DNA of 57,076 nucleotides from Caballeronia mineralivorans PML1(12) (GCF_001028175.1 NZ_AEJF01000194.1:1-57076); one strand, 5' to 3'; positions 47,329 to 57,049 are shown, numbered from the stretch's first letter. A program made the numbers and translations. Notes: a model not told the origin generated them from the letters alone.

Positions 47329-50028
47329 ATGTCCGCTGTACCCGACGAAGTGATGAAATATGTCGCCAACGCCAAGGACGACGAAGATCCCCAGGAAACC
47401 GCTGAGTGGCTAGAAGCCCTCGACGGCGTGATTTCGGCAGTAGGCCCGGATCGCGCGCATTACCTGATCGAAAAGCAGATCGAATTCGCCCGCGTGCACG
47501 GCGAACACCTGCCGTTCTCTGCCAACACCCCGTACATCAACACCATTCCGGTCGCCGCCCAGTCGAAGATTCCCGGCGACCAGGACATCGAGCACAAGAT
47601 CCGCTCGTACACGCGCTGGAACGCCATCGCCATGGTGCTGCGCGCCGGCAAGGACACGAACGTGGGCGGGCATATTGCTTCGTTCGCGTCGGCGGCCACG
47701 TTGTATGACGTCGGTTTCAACCATTTCTGGCACGCACCGTCCCCCGAACACGGCGGTGATCTCGTGTTCGTGCAGGGCCATTCGTCGCCTGGCGTGTACG
47801 CACGTGCGTTCCTGCTCGGCCGCCTGAAAGCGAGCCAGCTCGATAACTTCCGCCAGGAAGTGGGCGGCGAAGGCATTTCGTCGTATCCGCATCCGTGGCT
47901 GATGCCGGACTTCTGGCAGTTCCCGACCGTGTCCATGGGCCTCGGCCCGATCATGGCGATCTATCAGGCGCGTTTCATGAAGTACTTGGACGCGCGCGGC
48001 ATCATCAAGGCAGGCAGCCGCAAGGTCTGGGCATTCCTCGGCGACGGCGAAACGGACGAACCGGAATCGCTCGGCGCGATCGGCATGGCCGGCCGTGAAC
48101 GGCTCGACAACCTCGTCTTCGTGATCAACTGCAACCTGCAGCGTCTTGACGGCCCGGTGCGCGGCAACGGCAAGATCATCCAGGAACTCGAAAGCGAATT
48201 CCGCGGCGCCGGCTGGAACGTGATCAAGGTGGTGTGGGGCAGCCGCTGGGACTCGCTGTTCGCCCGCGATAAAACCGGTGCACTGATGCGCCGGATGATG
48301 GAAGTCGTCGACGGCGAATATCAGACCTACAAGTCGGAGTCGGGCGCCTACGTGCGCGAGCATTTCTTCAACACGCCGGAACTCAAGGCGATGGTGGCGG
48401 AATGGTCCGATGAAGACATCTGGAACCTGAATCGCGGCGGCCATGATCCGCACAAAATTTACGCGGCATACACGGAAGCATCGAAGACGAAGGGTCAGCC
48501 GACCGTCATCCTCGCCAAGACCATCAAGGGTTACGGCATGGGCGAAGCCGGTCAGGCGATGAACATCACCCACCAGCAGAAGAAGCTTCATACCGATCAG
48601 CTGATGAAATTCCGCGATCAGTTCAAGCTGCCGATCCCCGACGACCAGATCGCCGACGTGCCGTACCTGACGTTCGAAGAAGGTTCGAAGGAACTCGAGT
48701 ACATGCGCGCTCGCCGCCAGGACCTTGGCGGTTATCTGCCGGCTCGCCGTCAGAAGGCCGAGTCGCTGCCGGTGCCGGATCTGTCGGCGTTTGAACCGGT
48801 GCTCAAGGGCACGGGTCCGGGCCGCGAAATCTCCACGACCATGGCGTTCGTGCGGATTCTCAACATCCTGCTGAAGGACAAGGCGCTCGGCAAACGCATC
48901 GTGCCGATCGTGCCGGATGAATCGCGTACCTTCGGTATGGAAGGTTTGTTCCGCCAGATCGGCATCTGGAATCAGGACGGCCAGAAGTATGTGCCGGAAG
49001 ATTCCGATCAGTTGATGTTCTATCGTGAATCGGAAACCGGTCAGATCCTGCAGGAAGGGATTAATGAAGCCGGCGGGATGTGTGACTGGATCGCGGCTGC
49101 GACGTCGTATTCGACGCACAACGAGATCATGATCCCGTTCTACATCTTCTACTCCATGTTCGGCTTCCAGCGTATCGGTGACCTCGCATGGGCCGCAGGT
49201 GACATGCGTTCGCGGGGCTTCTTGCTGGGCGGCACGGCTGGACGCACGACACTCAACGGTGAAGGCCTGCAGCACGAAGATGGTCATTCGCTGATGTGGG
49301 CGGCCTCGGTGCCGAATTGCGTGAGCTACGACCCGACCTTCGGCTACGAACTCGCGGTGATCATGCAGGACGGTTTGCGTCGCATGGTGGCGGAGCAGGA
49401 AGACGTGTATTACTACGTCACGGTGATGAACGAGAACTACGAACACCCGGCGATTCCGCAGGGCGATGGCGTAGCTGCCGACATCATCAAGGGCATGTAT
49501 TCGTTCCGCAAATCGGACGCCGATGCAAAGGCACCGCGCGTTCAGCTGATGGGCGCGGGCACGATCTTCAATGAAGTGATCGCCGCCGCCGATCTGCTGA
49601 AAAACGACTGGAACGTGGCCGCCGATCTCTGGAGCGTCCCGAGCTTTACGGAACTGGCACGCGAAGGCATGGATGTCGATCGCTGGAACCTGCTGCATCC
49701 GACGGAAGAGCGTCGTGTCTCGCACGTGACCAAGCTGCTGAAGGACGCGAAGGGTCCGGTGATTGCATCGACGGATTATGTGCGCGCACTCGTCGACCAG
49801 ATTCGCGGTTATGTGCCGAACAAGTTCGTCGTGCTCGGTACGGATGGCTACGGCCGTTCGGACACGCGCGAAAGACTGCGCCATTTCTTCGAAGTTGACC
49901 GCTACTGGGTCACCGTCGCGGCGCTCAATGCGCTGGCCGACGAAGGCACGATCGACCGCAAGCTTGTCGCCGACGCGATCAAGAAGTACGCGCTCGACCC
50001 CGCCAAACCCAACCCGATGACGGTTTAA
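47329..50028 (+). CDS. aceE: Pyruvate dehydrogenase E1, homodimeric type
   Basis: An 899-aa protein that decarboxylates pyruvate and acetylates the lipoyl groups of E2. The TPP site starts with GDGETDEPES and ends NCNLQRLDGPVRGNG. The N-terminal SANTPYINTIPVAAQSKIPG, GHIASFASAATLYDVGFNHF, and later SRTFGMEGLFRQIGIW and PNCVSYDPTFGYELAVIM blocks are characteristic of E. coli-type E1. AGGAGACGAGC precedes ATG 47329; the frame is open to 47245. It is first of three PDH genes on the plus strand. Confidence 0.97.
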   Translation: MSAVPDEVMKYVANAKDDEDPQETAEWLEALDGVISAVGPDRAHYLIEKQIEFARVHGEHLPFSANTPYINTIPVAAQSKIPGDQDIEHKIRSYTRWNAIAMVLRAGKDTNVGGHIASFASAATLYDVGFNHFWHAPSPEHGGDLVFVQGHSSPGVYARAFLLGRLKASQLDNFRQEVGGEGISSYPHPWLMPDFWQFPTVSMGLGPIMAIYQARFMKYLDARGIIKAGSRKVWAFLGDGETDEPESLGAIGMAGRERLDNLVFVINCNLQRLDGPVRGNGKIIQELESEFRGAGWNVIKVVWGSRWDSLFARDKTGALMRRMMEVVDGEYQTYKSESGAYVREHFFNTPELKAMVAEWSDEDIWNLNRGGHDPHKIYAAYTEASKTKGQPTVILAKTIKGYGMGEAGQAMNITHQQKKLHTDQLMKFRDQFKLPIPDDQIADVPYLTFEEGSKELEYMRARRQDLGGYLPARRQKAESLPVPDLSAFEPVLKGTGPGREISTTMAFVRILNILLKDKALGKRIVPIVPDESRTFGMEGLFRQIGIWNQDGQKYVPEDSDQLMFYRESETGQILQEGINEAGGMCDWIAAATSYSTHNEIMIPFYIFYSMFGFQRIGDLAWAAGDMRSRGFLLGGTAGRTTLNGEGLQHEDGHSLMWAASVPNCVSYDPTFGYELAVIMQDGLRRMVAEQEDVYYYVTVMNENYEHPAIPQGDGVAADIIKGMYSFRKSDADAKAPRVQLMGAGTIFNEVIAAADLLKNDWNVAADLWSVPSFTELAREGMDVDRWNLLHPTEERRVSHVTKLLKDAKGPVIASTDYVRALVDQIRGYVPNKFVVLGTDGYGRSDTRERLRHFFEVDRYWVTVAALNALADEGTIDRKLVADAIKKYALDPAKPNPMTV

Positions 50029-50115
50029 CGCATCGGCCCCCGAGTGTTGTTGCGCGAAGTCGCCTTGCCTAAAAGCAGGGCGATTTTCGTGTCGCGACCC
50101 AGGAGACAATAAACA

Positions 50116-51750
50116 ATGAGTCAAGCGATCGAAGTCAAGGTGCCGGATATCGGCGATTACACGGACATTCCGGTGATCGAAGTGCTGGTGAAAGTTGGGG
50201 ACACCGTCGAGAAGGAGCAATCGCTCGTCACGCTCGAATCCGACAAGGCGACCATGGACGTGCCGAGTTCGGCAGCCGGTGTCGTGAAGGAAGTGAAGGT
50301 CAAGGTAGGCGACAACGTGTCGGAAGGTGCGTTGATCGTTGTGCTGGAAGCGGCTGAATCGGGCGCGGCTGCTGCGCCCAAGGCTGCTGAAGCGCCTGCC
50401 CAAGAGAAGGCCGCTGCGCCGGCCGCGTCTTCGGGTGGTGGATCGGTCGAAGTGAAGGTGCCGGATATTGGCGACTTCAAGGACATTCCGGTCATCGAAG
50501 TGAACGTGAAGGTTGGCGACAAGGTCGAGAAGGAGCAATCGCTCGTCACGCTCGAATCCGATAAAGCCACCATGGACGTGCCGTCGCCCGCAGCGGGCAC
50601 GGTCAAGGAACTCAAGGTCAAGGTTGGCGACAACGTGTCGGAAGGGACGTTGATTCTTGTGCTGGAAGGCGGTGCTGGATCGGCTCCTGCTGCTGCGCCG
50701 AAGCAGGAAGCTCCGAAGGCTGCAGCGCCTGAGGAGGCTGCGCCGGCGAAATCCGCGCCGGCTCAGAAAGAAGCACCGTCCGCACTCGCACTCGCACCGG
50801 CTATTCCTGCTGGCGAAGGAGCGCGTACATCGAGCCACGCGTCGCCGTCCGTGCGCAAGTTTGCGCGCGAACTGGGCGTCGATGTGTCGAAGGTAACGGG
50901 TTCGGGTCACAAGAACCGCATCACGCAAGCCGACGTCACCGCGTTTGTGAAGGGCGTGATGACCGGTCAGGGCAAGGCGCCGGCTGCGGCGGCCGCTGCA
51001 CCGGCCGGTGGCGGCGAGTTGAACCTGCTGCCGTGGCCAAAGGTCGACTTTACGAAGTTCGGTCCGATCGATCCGCGGCCGCTCTCGCGCATCAAGAAGA
51101 TTTCGGGCGCGAACCTGCATCGCAACTGGGTGATGATTCCGCACGTCACGAACAACGACGAAGCCGATATCACCGACCTCGAAGCCCTGCGCGTGACGCT
51201 GAACAAGGAAAACGAAAAGGCCGGCGTGAAGTTCACCATGCTCGCGTTCGTGATCAAGGCGGTGGTTGCCGCGTTGAAGAAATTCCCGACGTTCAATGCG
51301 AGCCTCGACGGCGATAACCTCGTCTTCAAGCAGTATTACCACATCGGTTTTGCCGCCGACACGCCGAACGGTTTGATGGTTCCGGTGATCCGCGATGCCG
51401 ACAAGAAGGGCCTCGTCGACGTCGCCCGCGAAATGGCCGATCTGTCGAAGGCGGCGCGCGAAGGCAAGCTCAAGCCCGACCAGATGCAAGGCGGATGTTT
51501 CTCGATTTCGTCGCTGGGTGGCATCGGTGGGACGCATTTCACGCCGATCATCAATGCGCCTGAAGTGGCAATCCTCGGGTTGTCGCGGGGCGCGATGAAG
51601 CCGGTATGGGACGGCAAGGCGTTTGTACCTCGCCTGATTCTGCCTTTGTCGCTGTCTTACGATCATCGGGTTATCGATGGCGCCGAGGCCGCGCGGTTCA
51701 ATGCCTATCTTTCTGCTGTGCTGGCGGATTTCCGTCGCGTGAGTCTTTGA
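50116..51750 (+). CDS. aceF: Dihydrolipoamide acetyltransferase (PDH E2)
   Basis: A 544-aa protein. Two lipoyl domains are at about 5-80 and 115-195, each with the lipoylated Lys in ESDKATMDV (K44 in the first), joined by Ala/Pro/Lys-rich linkers. A peripheral subunit-binding domain follows (SPSVRKFARELGVDVSKVTG). The catalytic core extends to the C-terminus and contains SLSYDHRVIDGAEAARF with the active His and Asp. It forms the core of the PDH complex. CAGGAGAC precedes the ATG. The gene is 87 bases after aceE and in its operon. Confidence 0.97.
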   Translation: MSQAIEVKVPDIGDYTDIPVIEVLVKVGDTVEKEQSLVTLESDKATMDVPSSAAGVVKEVKVKVGDNVSEGALIVVLEAAESGAAAAPKAAEAPAQEKAAAPAASSGGGSVEVKVPDIGDFKDIPVIEVNVKVGDKVEKEQSLVTLESDKATMDVPSPAAGTVKELKVKVGDNVSEGTLILVLEGGAGSAPAAAPKQEAPKAAAPEEAAPAKSAPAQKEAPSALALAPAIPAGEGARTSSHASPSVRKFARELGVDVSKVTGSGHKNRITQADVTAFVKGVMTGQGKAPAAAAAAPAGGGELNLLPWPKVDFTKFGPIDPRPLSRIKKISGANLHRNWVMIPHVTNNDEADITDLEALRVTLNKENEKAGVKFTMLAFVIKAVVAALKKFPTFNASLDGDNLVFKQYYHIGFAADTPNGLMVPVIRDADKKGLVDVAREMADLSKAAREGKLKPDQMQGGCFSISSLGGIGGTHFTPIINAPEVAILGLSRGAMKPVWDGKAFVPRLILPLSLSYDHRVIDGAEAARFNAYLSAVLADFRRVSL

Positions 51751-51849
51751 GGTTTTTGCTTGGCGGGCCGCTCTATTGTGGTCCGCTGACCGCCTCGTTG
51801 AACTTGCATTGCACTGCATTTTGCTAGTCGCCCCTCTTGCGGGGCGGCA

Positions 51850-51881
51850 CTTACTTTCTTTGAATTGCCAAAGAAAGTAAG
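51850..51881. repeat. Hairpin-forming intergenic repeat between aceF and lpdA
   Basis: CTTACTTTCTTTG (51850-51862) and CAAAGAAAGTAAG (51869-51881) form a perfect 13-bp inverted repeat with loop AATTGC. It is followed by CAAAGAAAG, giving a partial third copy. Similar sequences occur often between genes of Burkholderia-group genomes. Here it may lower or separate lpdA expression from the genes before it. Confidence 0.6.
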
Positions 51882-51967
51882 CAAAGAAAGGCAAGTCTGC
51901 CGACGGCAGAACCAAGGGCTAGGCTTTGCGTCTTTTGGTTCCGCCCGCTTCCTTCTTAGGGGACAAC

Positions 51968-54058
51968 ATGAGTCTCACCGAACTTAAAGTACCCGATATC
52001 GGCGATTTCAAAGACGTCGATGTCGTCGAAGTCAGCATCAAACCCGGCGACGCCATCGAAAAAGAACAAGGCGTCCTCACGCTCGAATCGGATAAAGCTT
52101 CCATCGAAGTGCCGAGCGATCTCGTGGGTACGGTCAAGGAAGTCAAGATCAAAGCTGGCGATAAAGTCTCGCAGGGCACCGTGATCGCATTGGTGGAAAC
52201 GGCTGATGCCGGCAGCGAAAAGCCTGCGGCTCCTGCTGAAAAGCCCGCCGCGACCAAGGAAGCCGCTGCTTCCAAGCCTGCTGAACAAAAACCCGCAGGC
52301 GGCGGATCGCAAGACGTGAAAGTGCCGGATATCGGCGATTTCACTGACATTCCCGTCATCGAGATCCACGTGAAAGTCGGCGATACGGTCGAGAAGGAAC
52401 AATCGCTCGTCACGCTCGAATCCGATAAGGCGACCATGGATGTACCGTCGCCCGCAGCGGGCACGGTCAAGGAAATCAAGGTCAAGCTCGGTGATAATGT
52501 CTCCGAAGGCTCGGTGATTCTCACGCTCGAAGGCCAGGGCAGCGGCATCAGCCAGGTTGAGGAGAAGCCGAAGGCCGCTGCGTCGCAACCCGCCGAAAAG
52601 GCGACGGCCGCGCCCGCGCCGAAGGCCGCTTCGTTCTCAGGTGCCGCCGATATCGAATGCGACATGCTGGTGCTCGGCTCAGGCCCCGGCGGCTATTCCG
52701 CCGCCTTCCGCGCAGCCGATCTTGGCATGAACACGGTTCTCGTCGAACGTTATGAAACGCTTGGCGGCGTGTGCCTGAACGTTGGCTGCATTCCGTCGAA
52801 AGCCTTGCTTCACGCTGCCGCGATCACCGACGCCGCGAAGGATCTCGCGCACCATGGCATTTCCTTCGGTGAACCGACGATCGATCTCGACAAGCTTCGC
52901 GACTTCAAGTCGGGCGTCGTCAAGAAGCTGACCGGCGGGCTGGCCGGCATGGCGAAGATGCGCAAGGTTCAGGTGGTGACGGGCGTCGGTAAGTTCGTTG
53001 GCCCGAACCACATGGAGATCGAAGGCGAGGGCGGCAAGAAAGTCGTGCAATTCAAGAACGCGATTATCGCGGCGGGTTCGGAGGCCGTGAAGCTGCCGTT
53101 CATGCCGGAGGACCCGCGCGTTGTCGACTCGACCGGCGCACTCGAGTTGCGTCAGATTCCCAAGCGCATGCTCGTGGTCGGCGGCGGCATCATCGGGCTG
53201 GAAATGGCGACGGTGTATGCGTCATTGGGTGCGGAAATCGATGTCGTCGAAATGCTCGATATCCTGATGGCCGGCGCGGATCGCGACCTCGTGAAGGTGT
53301 GGGAGAAGTTCAACGCCAAGCGCTTCGCGAACGTCATGCTCAAGACGAAAACGACCAAGGCGCAAGCGAAGGACGACGGCATCTACGTGAGCTTCGAAGG
53401 CGAAAAAGCGCCCGCCGAAGCGCAGCGCTATGACCTCGTGCTCGTGGCTGTCGGACGCAGCCCGAACGGCGGCAAGATTGGTGCGGACAAGGCTGGGGTG
53501 GCCGTGTCCGATCGCGGTTTCATCAACGTCGACAAGCAGATGCGTACGAACGTCGAGCATATTTTTGCTATCGGCGATCTGGTCGGCCAGCCGATGCTCG
53601 CGCACAAAGCCGTGCATGAAGGCCACGTTGCGGCGGAAGCGGCGCACGGCGAAAAGTCCTACTTCGACGCATTGCAGATCCCGTCGGTGGCCTACACCGA
53701 TCCCGAAGTGGCGTGGGCCGGCAAGACCGAAGACCAGTGCAAGGCCGAAGGCATCAAGTACGGCAAGGCCACGTTCCCGTGGGCCGCATCGGGCCGGGCG
53801 ATTGCGAACGGTCGCGACGAAGGTTTCACCAAGCTCATCTTCGACGAAGCAACGCACCGGATCATCGGCGGCGGGATCGTGGGATTGAACGCGGGCGACC
53901 TGATCAGCGAAGTGTGTCTCGCGATCGAAATGGGCGCGGACGCGGAGGATATCGGCAAGACGATCCATCCGCACCCGACGCTCGGCGAGTCGATCGGCAT
54001 GGCGGCCGAACTGTACGAAGGCGTGTGTACGGATTTGCCGCCGCAGCGGAAGAAGTAA
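51968..54058 (+). CDS. lpdA: Dihydrolipoamide dehydrogenase (PDH E3) with two lipoyl domains
   Basis: A 696-aa flavoprotein that reoxidises the dihydrolipoyl groups of PDH with NAD. Its first 190 residues are two lipoyl domains (DKA lysines at K43 and K154), joined by Ala/Pro/Lys linkers. The E3 proper begins at about 230 with FAD motif VLGSGPGGYSAAFRAADLG, the redox disulfide C269-x4-C274 (GGVCLNVGCIPSK), NAD site (VGGGIIGLEMATVYASLG), and C-terminal HPHPTLGE. Typical E3 proteins have none, or one lipoyl domain. ATG 51968 follows TAGGGGACAAC. A double terminator follows the gene. Confidence 0.95.
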   Translation: MSLTELKVPDIGDFKDVDVVEVSIKPGDAIEKEQGVLTLESDKASIEVPSDLVGTVKEVKIKAGDKVSQGTVIALVETADAGSEKPAAPAEKPAATKEAAASKPAEQKPAGGGSQDVKVPDIGDFTDIPVIEIHVKVGDTVEKEQSLVTLESDKATMDVPSPAAGTVKEIKVKLGDNVSEGSVILTLEGQGSGISQVEEKPKAAASQPAEKATAAPAPKAASFSGAADIECDMLVLGSGPGGYSAAFRAADLGMNTVLVERYETLGGVCLNVGCIPSKALLHAAAITDAAKDLAHHGISFGEPTIDLDKLRDFKSGVVKKLTGGLAGMAKMRKVQVVTGVGKFVGPNHMEIEGEGGKKVVQFKNAIIAAGSEAVKLPFMPEDPRVVDSTGALELRQIPKRMLVVGGGIIGLEMATVYASLGAEIDVVEMLDILMAGADRDLVKVWEKFNAKRFANVMLKTKTTKAQAKDDGIYVSFEGEKAPAEAQRYDLVLVAVGRSPNGGKIGADKAGVAVSDRGFINVDKQMRTNVEHIFAIGDLVGQPMLAHKAVHEGHVAAEAAHGEKSYFDALQIPSVAYTDPEVAWAGKTEDQCKAEGIKYGKATFPWAASGRAIANGRDEGFTKLIFDEATHRIIGGGIVGLNAGDLISEVCLAIEMGADAEDIGKTIHPHPTLGESIGMAAELYEGVCTDLPPQRKK

Positions 54059-54076
54059 CGGTTGAGTTGTCGGTAA

Positions 54077-54114
54077 AAAAAGCGGCGCATTCCGAGAGGA
54101 ACGCGCCGCTTTTT
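54077..54114 (+). terminator. Rho-independent terminator after lpdA
   Basis: GCGGCGC (54082-54088) pairs with GCGCCGC (54103-54109), with an inner TTCC-GAGA-GGAA stem, flanked by A-rich and T-rich sequence on each side. It could work in both directions. Confidence 0.85.
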
Positions 54115-54174
54115 GCTTTGCCTGCACTATTCAGCGTGCTCAGATCGCGAGCTCCTGGCCGCGATAGCGCGAAA

Positions 54175-54206
54175 AAAGCCGTTCCAACGTGGGTTGGAAC
54201 GGCTTT
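54175..54206. terminator. Second terminator, between lpdA and phasin gene
   Basis: AAAGCCGTTCCAAC (54175-54188) pairs perfectly with GTTGGAACGGCTTT (54193-54206) with a 4-base loop. It probably ends the phasin transcript on the minus strand, and backs up the terminator of lpdA. Confidence 0.85.
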
Positions 54207-54274
54207 CTCATCCTGCGCGACTGCTACCACAACTACGCCAGGTTCCCCGGCGTTGCCGTGCCAAGCGAATACGC

Positions 54275-54847
54275 TTAAACAGCCTTCTTGGCGACGCGCG
54301 AAGCTTGAGCCGTAGCTTGCGACGCAGCCTTCGTGGCGGCCGTAGCGGCTGCGTTGAAGTTGCTTTCCGCGATCTCGACAGCTTGCTTGCTTGCCTTGTG
54401 GATCGTTTCGTACGTGGTGTTGGCGGCGGTGATAGCCGACTTCATCACGGCGACAGCCGTTTCCGAGCCTGCCGGTGCGTTCTTCGCGACGTTTTCGACG
54501 AGCGTTTGCACCTTGCGGTTCTGCTCTTCGTACTGCTCTTCAGCGACACGGGCGAATTCAGCTTGCGTCGACGATGCGATTTCATACAGATGACGGCCAT
54601 ACGACAGCGCCTTTTCTGCGACCGGCTGAGCCAGGCTGGCTTGCAGTGCGAGCAGCTCTTGCGCATCTTTCACCGACAACGCGCGCTGCGCGTTTTCCTG
54701 GCTTTCGGCCAGCGTCGACTTCACCACTTGCAGGTTCAGCTCGAGCAGCTTTTCCATGCCTTCGAATGCCTTGTTCGTCAGGCCGAAGAGGGTGTCGAAC
54801 TGAGCTTTATTAGCGGCGGCGAATTGTTCCGGGGTCAAAAGGGTCAT
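54275..54847 (-). CDS. phaP: Phasin (PHA granule-associated protein)
   Basis: A 190-aa protein. MTLLTPEQFAAANKAQFDTL, then FGLTNKAFEGMEKLLELNLQ and VVKSTLAESQENAQRALSVK are typical of the phasin_2/PhaP family of Burkholderiales; the C-terminal half is an Ala-rich amphipathic helix. Phasins coat polyhydroxyalkanoate granules and control their number and size. ATG 54847 (ATCACGCTCC upstream, with AGGAGC) gives the usual length; the frame is open to 54877. Two dyads that could bind PhaR lie upstream at 54945 and 55004. Confidence 0.9.
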   Translation of the reverse strand: MTLLTPEQFAAANKAQFDTLFGLTNKAFEGMEKLLELNLQVVKSTLAESQENAQRALSVKDAQELLALQASLAQPVAEKALSYGRHLYEIASSTQAEFARVAEEQYEEQNRKVQTLVENVAKNAPAGSETAVAVMKSAITAANTTYETIHKASKQAVEIAESNFNAAATAATKAASQATAQASRVAKKAV

Positions 54848-54944
54848 ATCACGCTCCTGAAAAAGTCGACCCATCATCAGCGCGGGTCGTGGGTTTTGGC
54901 GGCGCCCGGAAATCCGGAAACCGTATGAGGCGATCAGCGGTTGG

Positions 54945-55012
54945 TGCGTCGCAACATGGAACCTATTCTAGGCATATTCCGATAGATGTCAAGCATATTT
55001 TTGTGCGACGCA
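54945..55012 (-). promoter_or_regulatory. Two PhaR-like dyads upstream of the phasin gene
   Basis: TGCGTCGCA (54945-54953) and TGCGACGCA (55004-55012) both fit TGCR-N-YGCA and both continue with ACAT. They are 59 bp apart and flank the likely phasin promoter. In Burkholderiales PhaR represses phasin genes at dyads of this type. The assignment is by pattern only. Confidence 0.45.
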
Positions 55013-55803
55013 ACATTGTACGATCGCTTATTAAACAAAGGTTTACGAGTGAACTTCGGTGTAGTGGAACTACATTTCGAGATAAGCTGCACCAGCTTGG
55101 GGCGGAGCACGCAAACGCTTCCGACTTACCGATCCCGGTTCCAGAAAAGTGGAATTTCATTTCGAATGAGAGCTTTTTATAGTGACCGTTTCATGTTGCC
55201 GCTGCCGGCTGGCCACCAGTTTCCGATGCAAAAATATTACCTTCTTCGTGAGCGGGGGCACCCATCATTCAACTTGCCGCCGTTGCATACGCCGCCAGAC
55301 GCAGCGCAACGGTGCCCGGCACGCACTTTTCGGCGAAATTCATTTGAAACGGTTTGAAACTCAGTAAACCAAATGTGTTAACCCGACGTTAACATTCCAG
55401 ATCGACCGATTTCGTTAAAGTTTGTGTGAACAAAAACTTTCGAAGCCGGTCGAAATGCCGGTCGAGAATCGGCATGTCTTGCCGAAAAGCATCGTTTCCT
55501 GTCGCCGCCCACGCCATTAGTGAAATTTTTGTCTTGAGGAAGGGATCAAAACCCCACCCTTAAGTCTTACCAACTATTGCCGATATCACGTGATAGCCAG
55601 AGTCGGGCAACAGCGTGTGGCAGTCAAAAACGATTGCGGCATCGGCGATGATTTTTTACGATCGGAACTCCGAACTTGTTCGTTCCCATAAATCGCGGCT
55701 TACAAAGCGGTTTAAGTAGTGCGGATAAGTGCTTAATATTGCTAATTTTTCGAAGCTTTACTACACTGGCGACACTCTCTCGCCGGTCCAGAACAGAACA
55801 CTA
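55013..55803. other. Long intergenic region, no gene supported
   Basis: About 790 bases between the phasin control region and the PBP7-like gene. Frames at 54889-55182 and 54986-55357 have no protein-like composition. GTTAAC occurs twice (around 55378 and 55389) in an A+T-rich promoter-like part. It probably contains the promoter and leader of the PBP gene. Confidence 0.5.
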
Positions 55804-57000
55804 ATGAAAACCGAAATGTTTTCGTCGCTCAGGGTGATCCACGGCGTTGCGGTCCGCACCGCGCTGTCGGTCGCCGTGTCGGTGGCGCTCGCGACGTCTT
55901 TCGCGGTCGCACCGGTCGACGCTTTTGCCAAGACCACAACCTCGAAATCCACCAAGAAACTGGCCAAGGGCGCCGCCGCGGCGCCGCAAGCTAAAACCGT
56001 CAAGTCATCGAAAGTGTCGGCGCGCTCAGCCAAGGCGGCCAAGCTTGCTCCCGTCGCCGCTGCGCAAGACGAAGAGGTGCCGCGCGCCGCGCGCCGGCAT
56101 CGCGTAAGTTACCGGATGGACGCGCACGGCCGCCGTGCTGCAGTGCGTTCGGTGGCTTTCCAGCCGCGCCAGCCGACCGTCGGCCAGGCTTTCGGCCTGC
56201 ACGAAACGCCCGACAGCCTCGCGCTGCGCTCGAGTGTCGCGTACGTGGTGGACCAGAATACGGCGGAAACGCTATTCGATAAAAACTCGCGTGCCGTCGT
56301 GCCCATCGCTTCGATCACCAAGCTGATGACTGCCATGATCGTGCTCGACTCGAAGGCGCCGCTGACCGAAGACATCACCGTCACCGACGAAGATCGCGAC
56401 TACGAGAAATTCACGGGTTCGCGTCTTTCGGTCGGCTCTGAGCTCAACCGCGAAGACATGCTGCATATCGCGCTGATGGCATCGGAAAATCGCGCGGCCG
56501 CGGCGTTGTCGCGTTATTACCCGAATGGGCGTGCTGGCTTTATCGCTGCAATGAACGCCAAAGCGAAGATGCTCGGCATGACCGATACGCACTTCGAGAA
56601 TTCGACCGGGTTGACGAGCCAGAATGTTTCGAGTGCCCGCGATCTCGTGAAGATGGTGAACGCAGCCTATCAATATCCGCTGATTCGCAAGTTCTCGACC
56701 GATCGCAGCTATGACGTGTTTACCGGCAAGCGCAATCTGGCCTACAACAGCACGAATGCGCTGATCCGGAATCCGAGCTGGGAAATCGGCTTGCAGAAGA
56801 CCGGTTTCATTAACGAAGCAGGCGAATGCATGGTGATGCAGACGACCATTCATGGCCGTCCGGTCGTGATGGTCTTGCTGGATTCGTCGGGCAAGTATTC
56901 GCGTTTTGCCGATGCCGGCCGTTTGCGCGGTTTCCTCGAGACCGAAACCGCGGGCGAGCCGCATATCACCAGCGCCGATGCCGGCGGTGGCGGTACCTGA
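55804..57000 (+). CDS. pbpG: D-alanyl-D-alanine endopeptidase (PBP7 type)
   Basis: A precursor of 398 aa. MKTEMFSSLRVIHGV... to VAPVDAFA is a Sec signal, followed by a basic Ala/Lys-rich segment of about 90 residues. The catalytic domain of the S11 (low-molecular-mass PBP) family has SITKLM (SxxK), SEN (MASENRAAAALSRYY) and KTGFINEAG (KTG). These enzymes cut peptide cross-links in peptidoglycan. ATG 55804 gives the better signal peptide; the frame opens at 55729. The gene is monocistronic, ended by the hairpin at the window edge. Confidence 0.85.
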   Translation: MKTEMFSSLRVIHGVAVRTALSVAVSVALATSFAVAPVDAFAKTTTSKSTKKLAKGAAAAPQAKTVKSSKVSARSAKAAKLAPVAAAQDEEVPRAARRHRVSYRMDAHGRRAAVRSVAFQPRQPTVGQAFGLHETPDSLALRSSVAYVVDQNTAETLFDKNSRAVVPIASITKLMTAMIVLDSKAPLTEDITVTDEDRDYEKFTGSRLSVGSELNREDMLHIALMASENRAAAALSRYYPNGRAGFIAAMNAKAKMLGMTDTHFENSTGLTSQNVSSARDLVKMVNAAYQYPLIRKFSTDRSYDVFTGKRNLAYNSTNALIRNPSWEIGLQKTGFINEAGECMVMQTTIHGRPVVMVLLDSSGKYSRFADAGRLRGFLETETAGEPHITSADAGGGGT

Positions 57001-57049
57001 GGATCGTTTGAGTATTCGCGAGTATTAGGATTAAAGAACATTAAAAAAG

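Noticed and set aside
47410..51915. 1501-codon minus-strand frame across aceE and aceF
   Set aside because: This is a typical long antisense frame in G+C-rich codon usage. It covers two certain genes and has no domain of its own.
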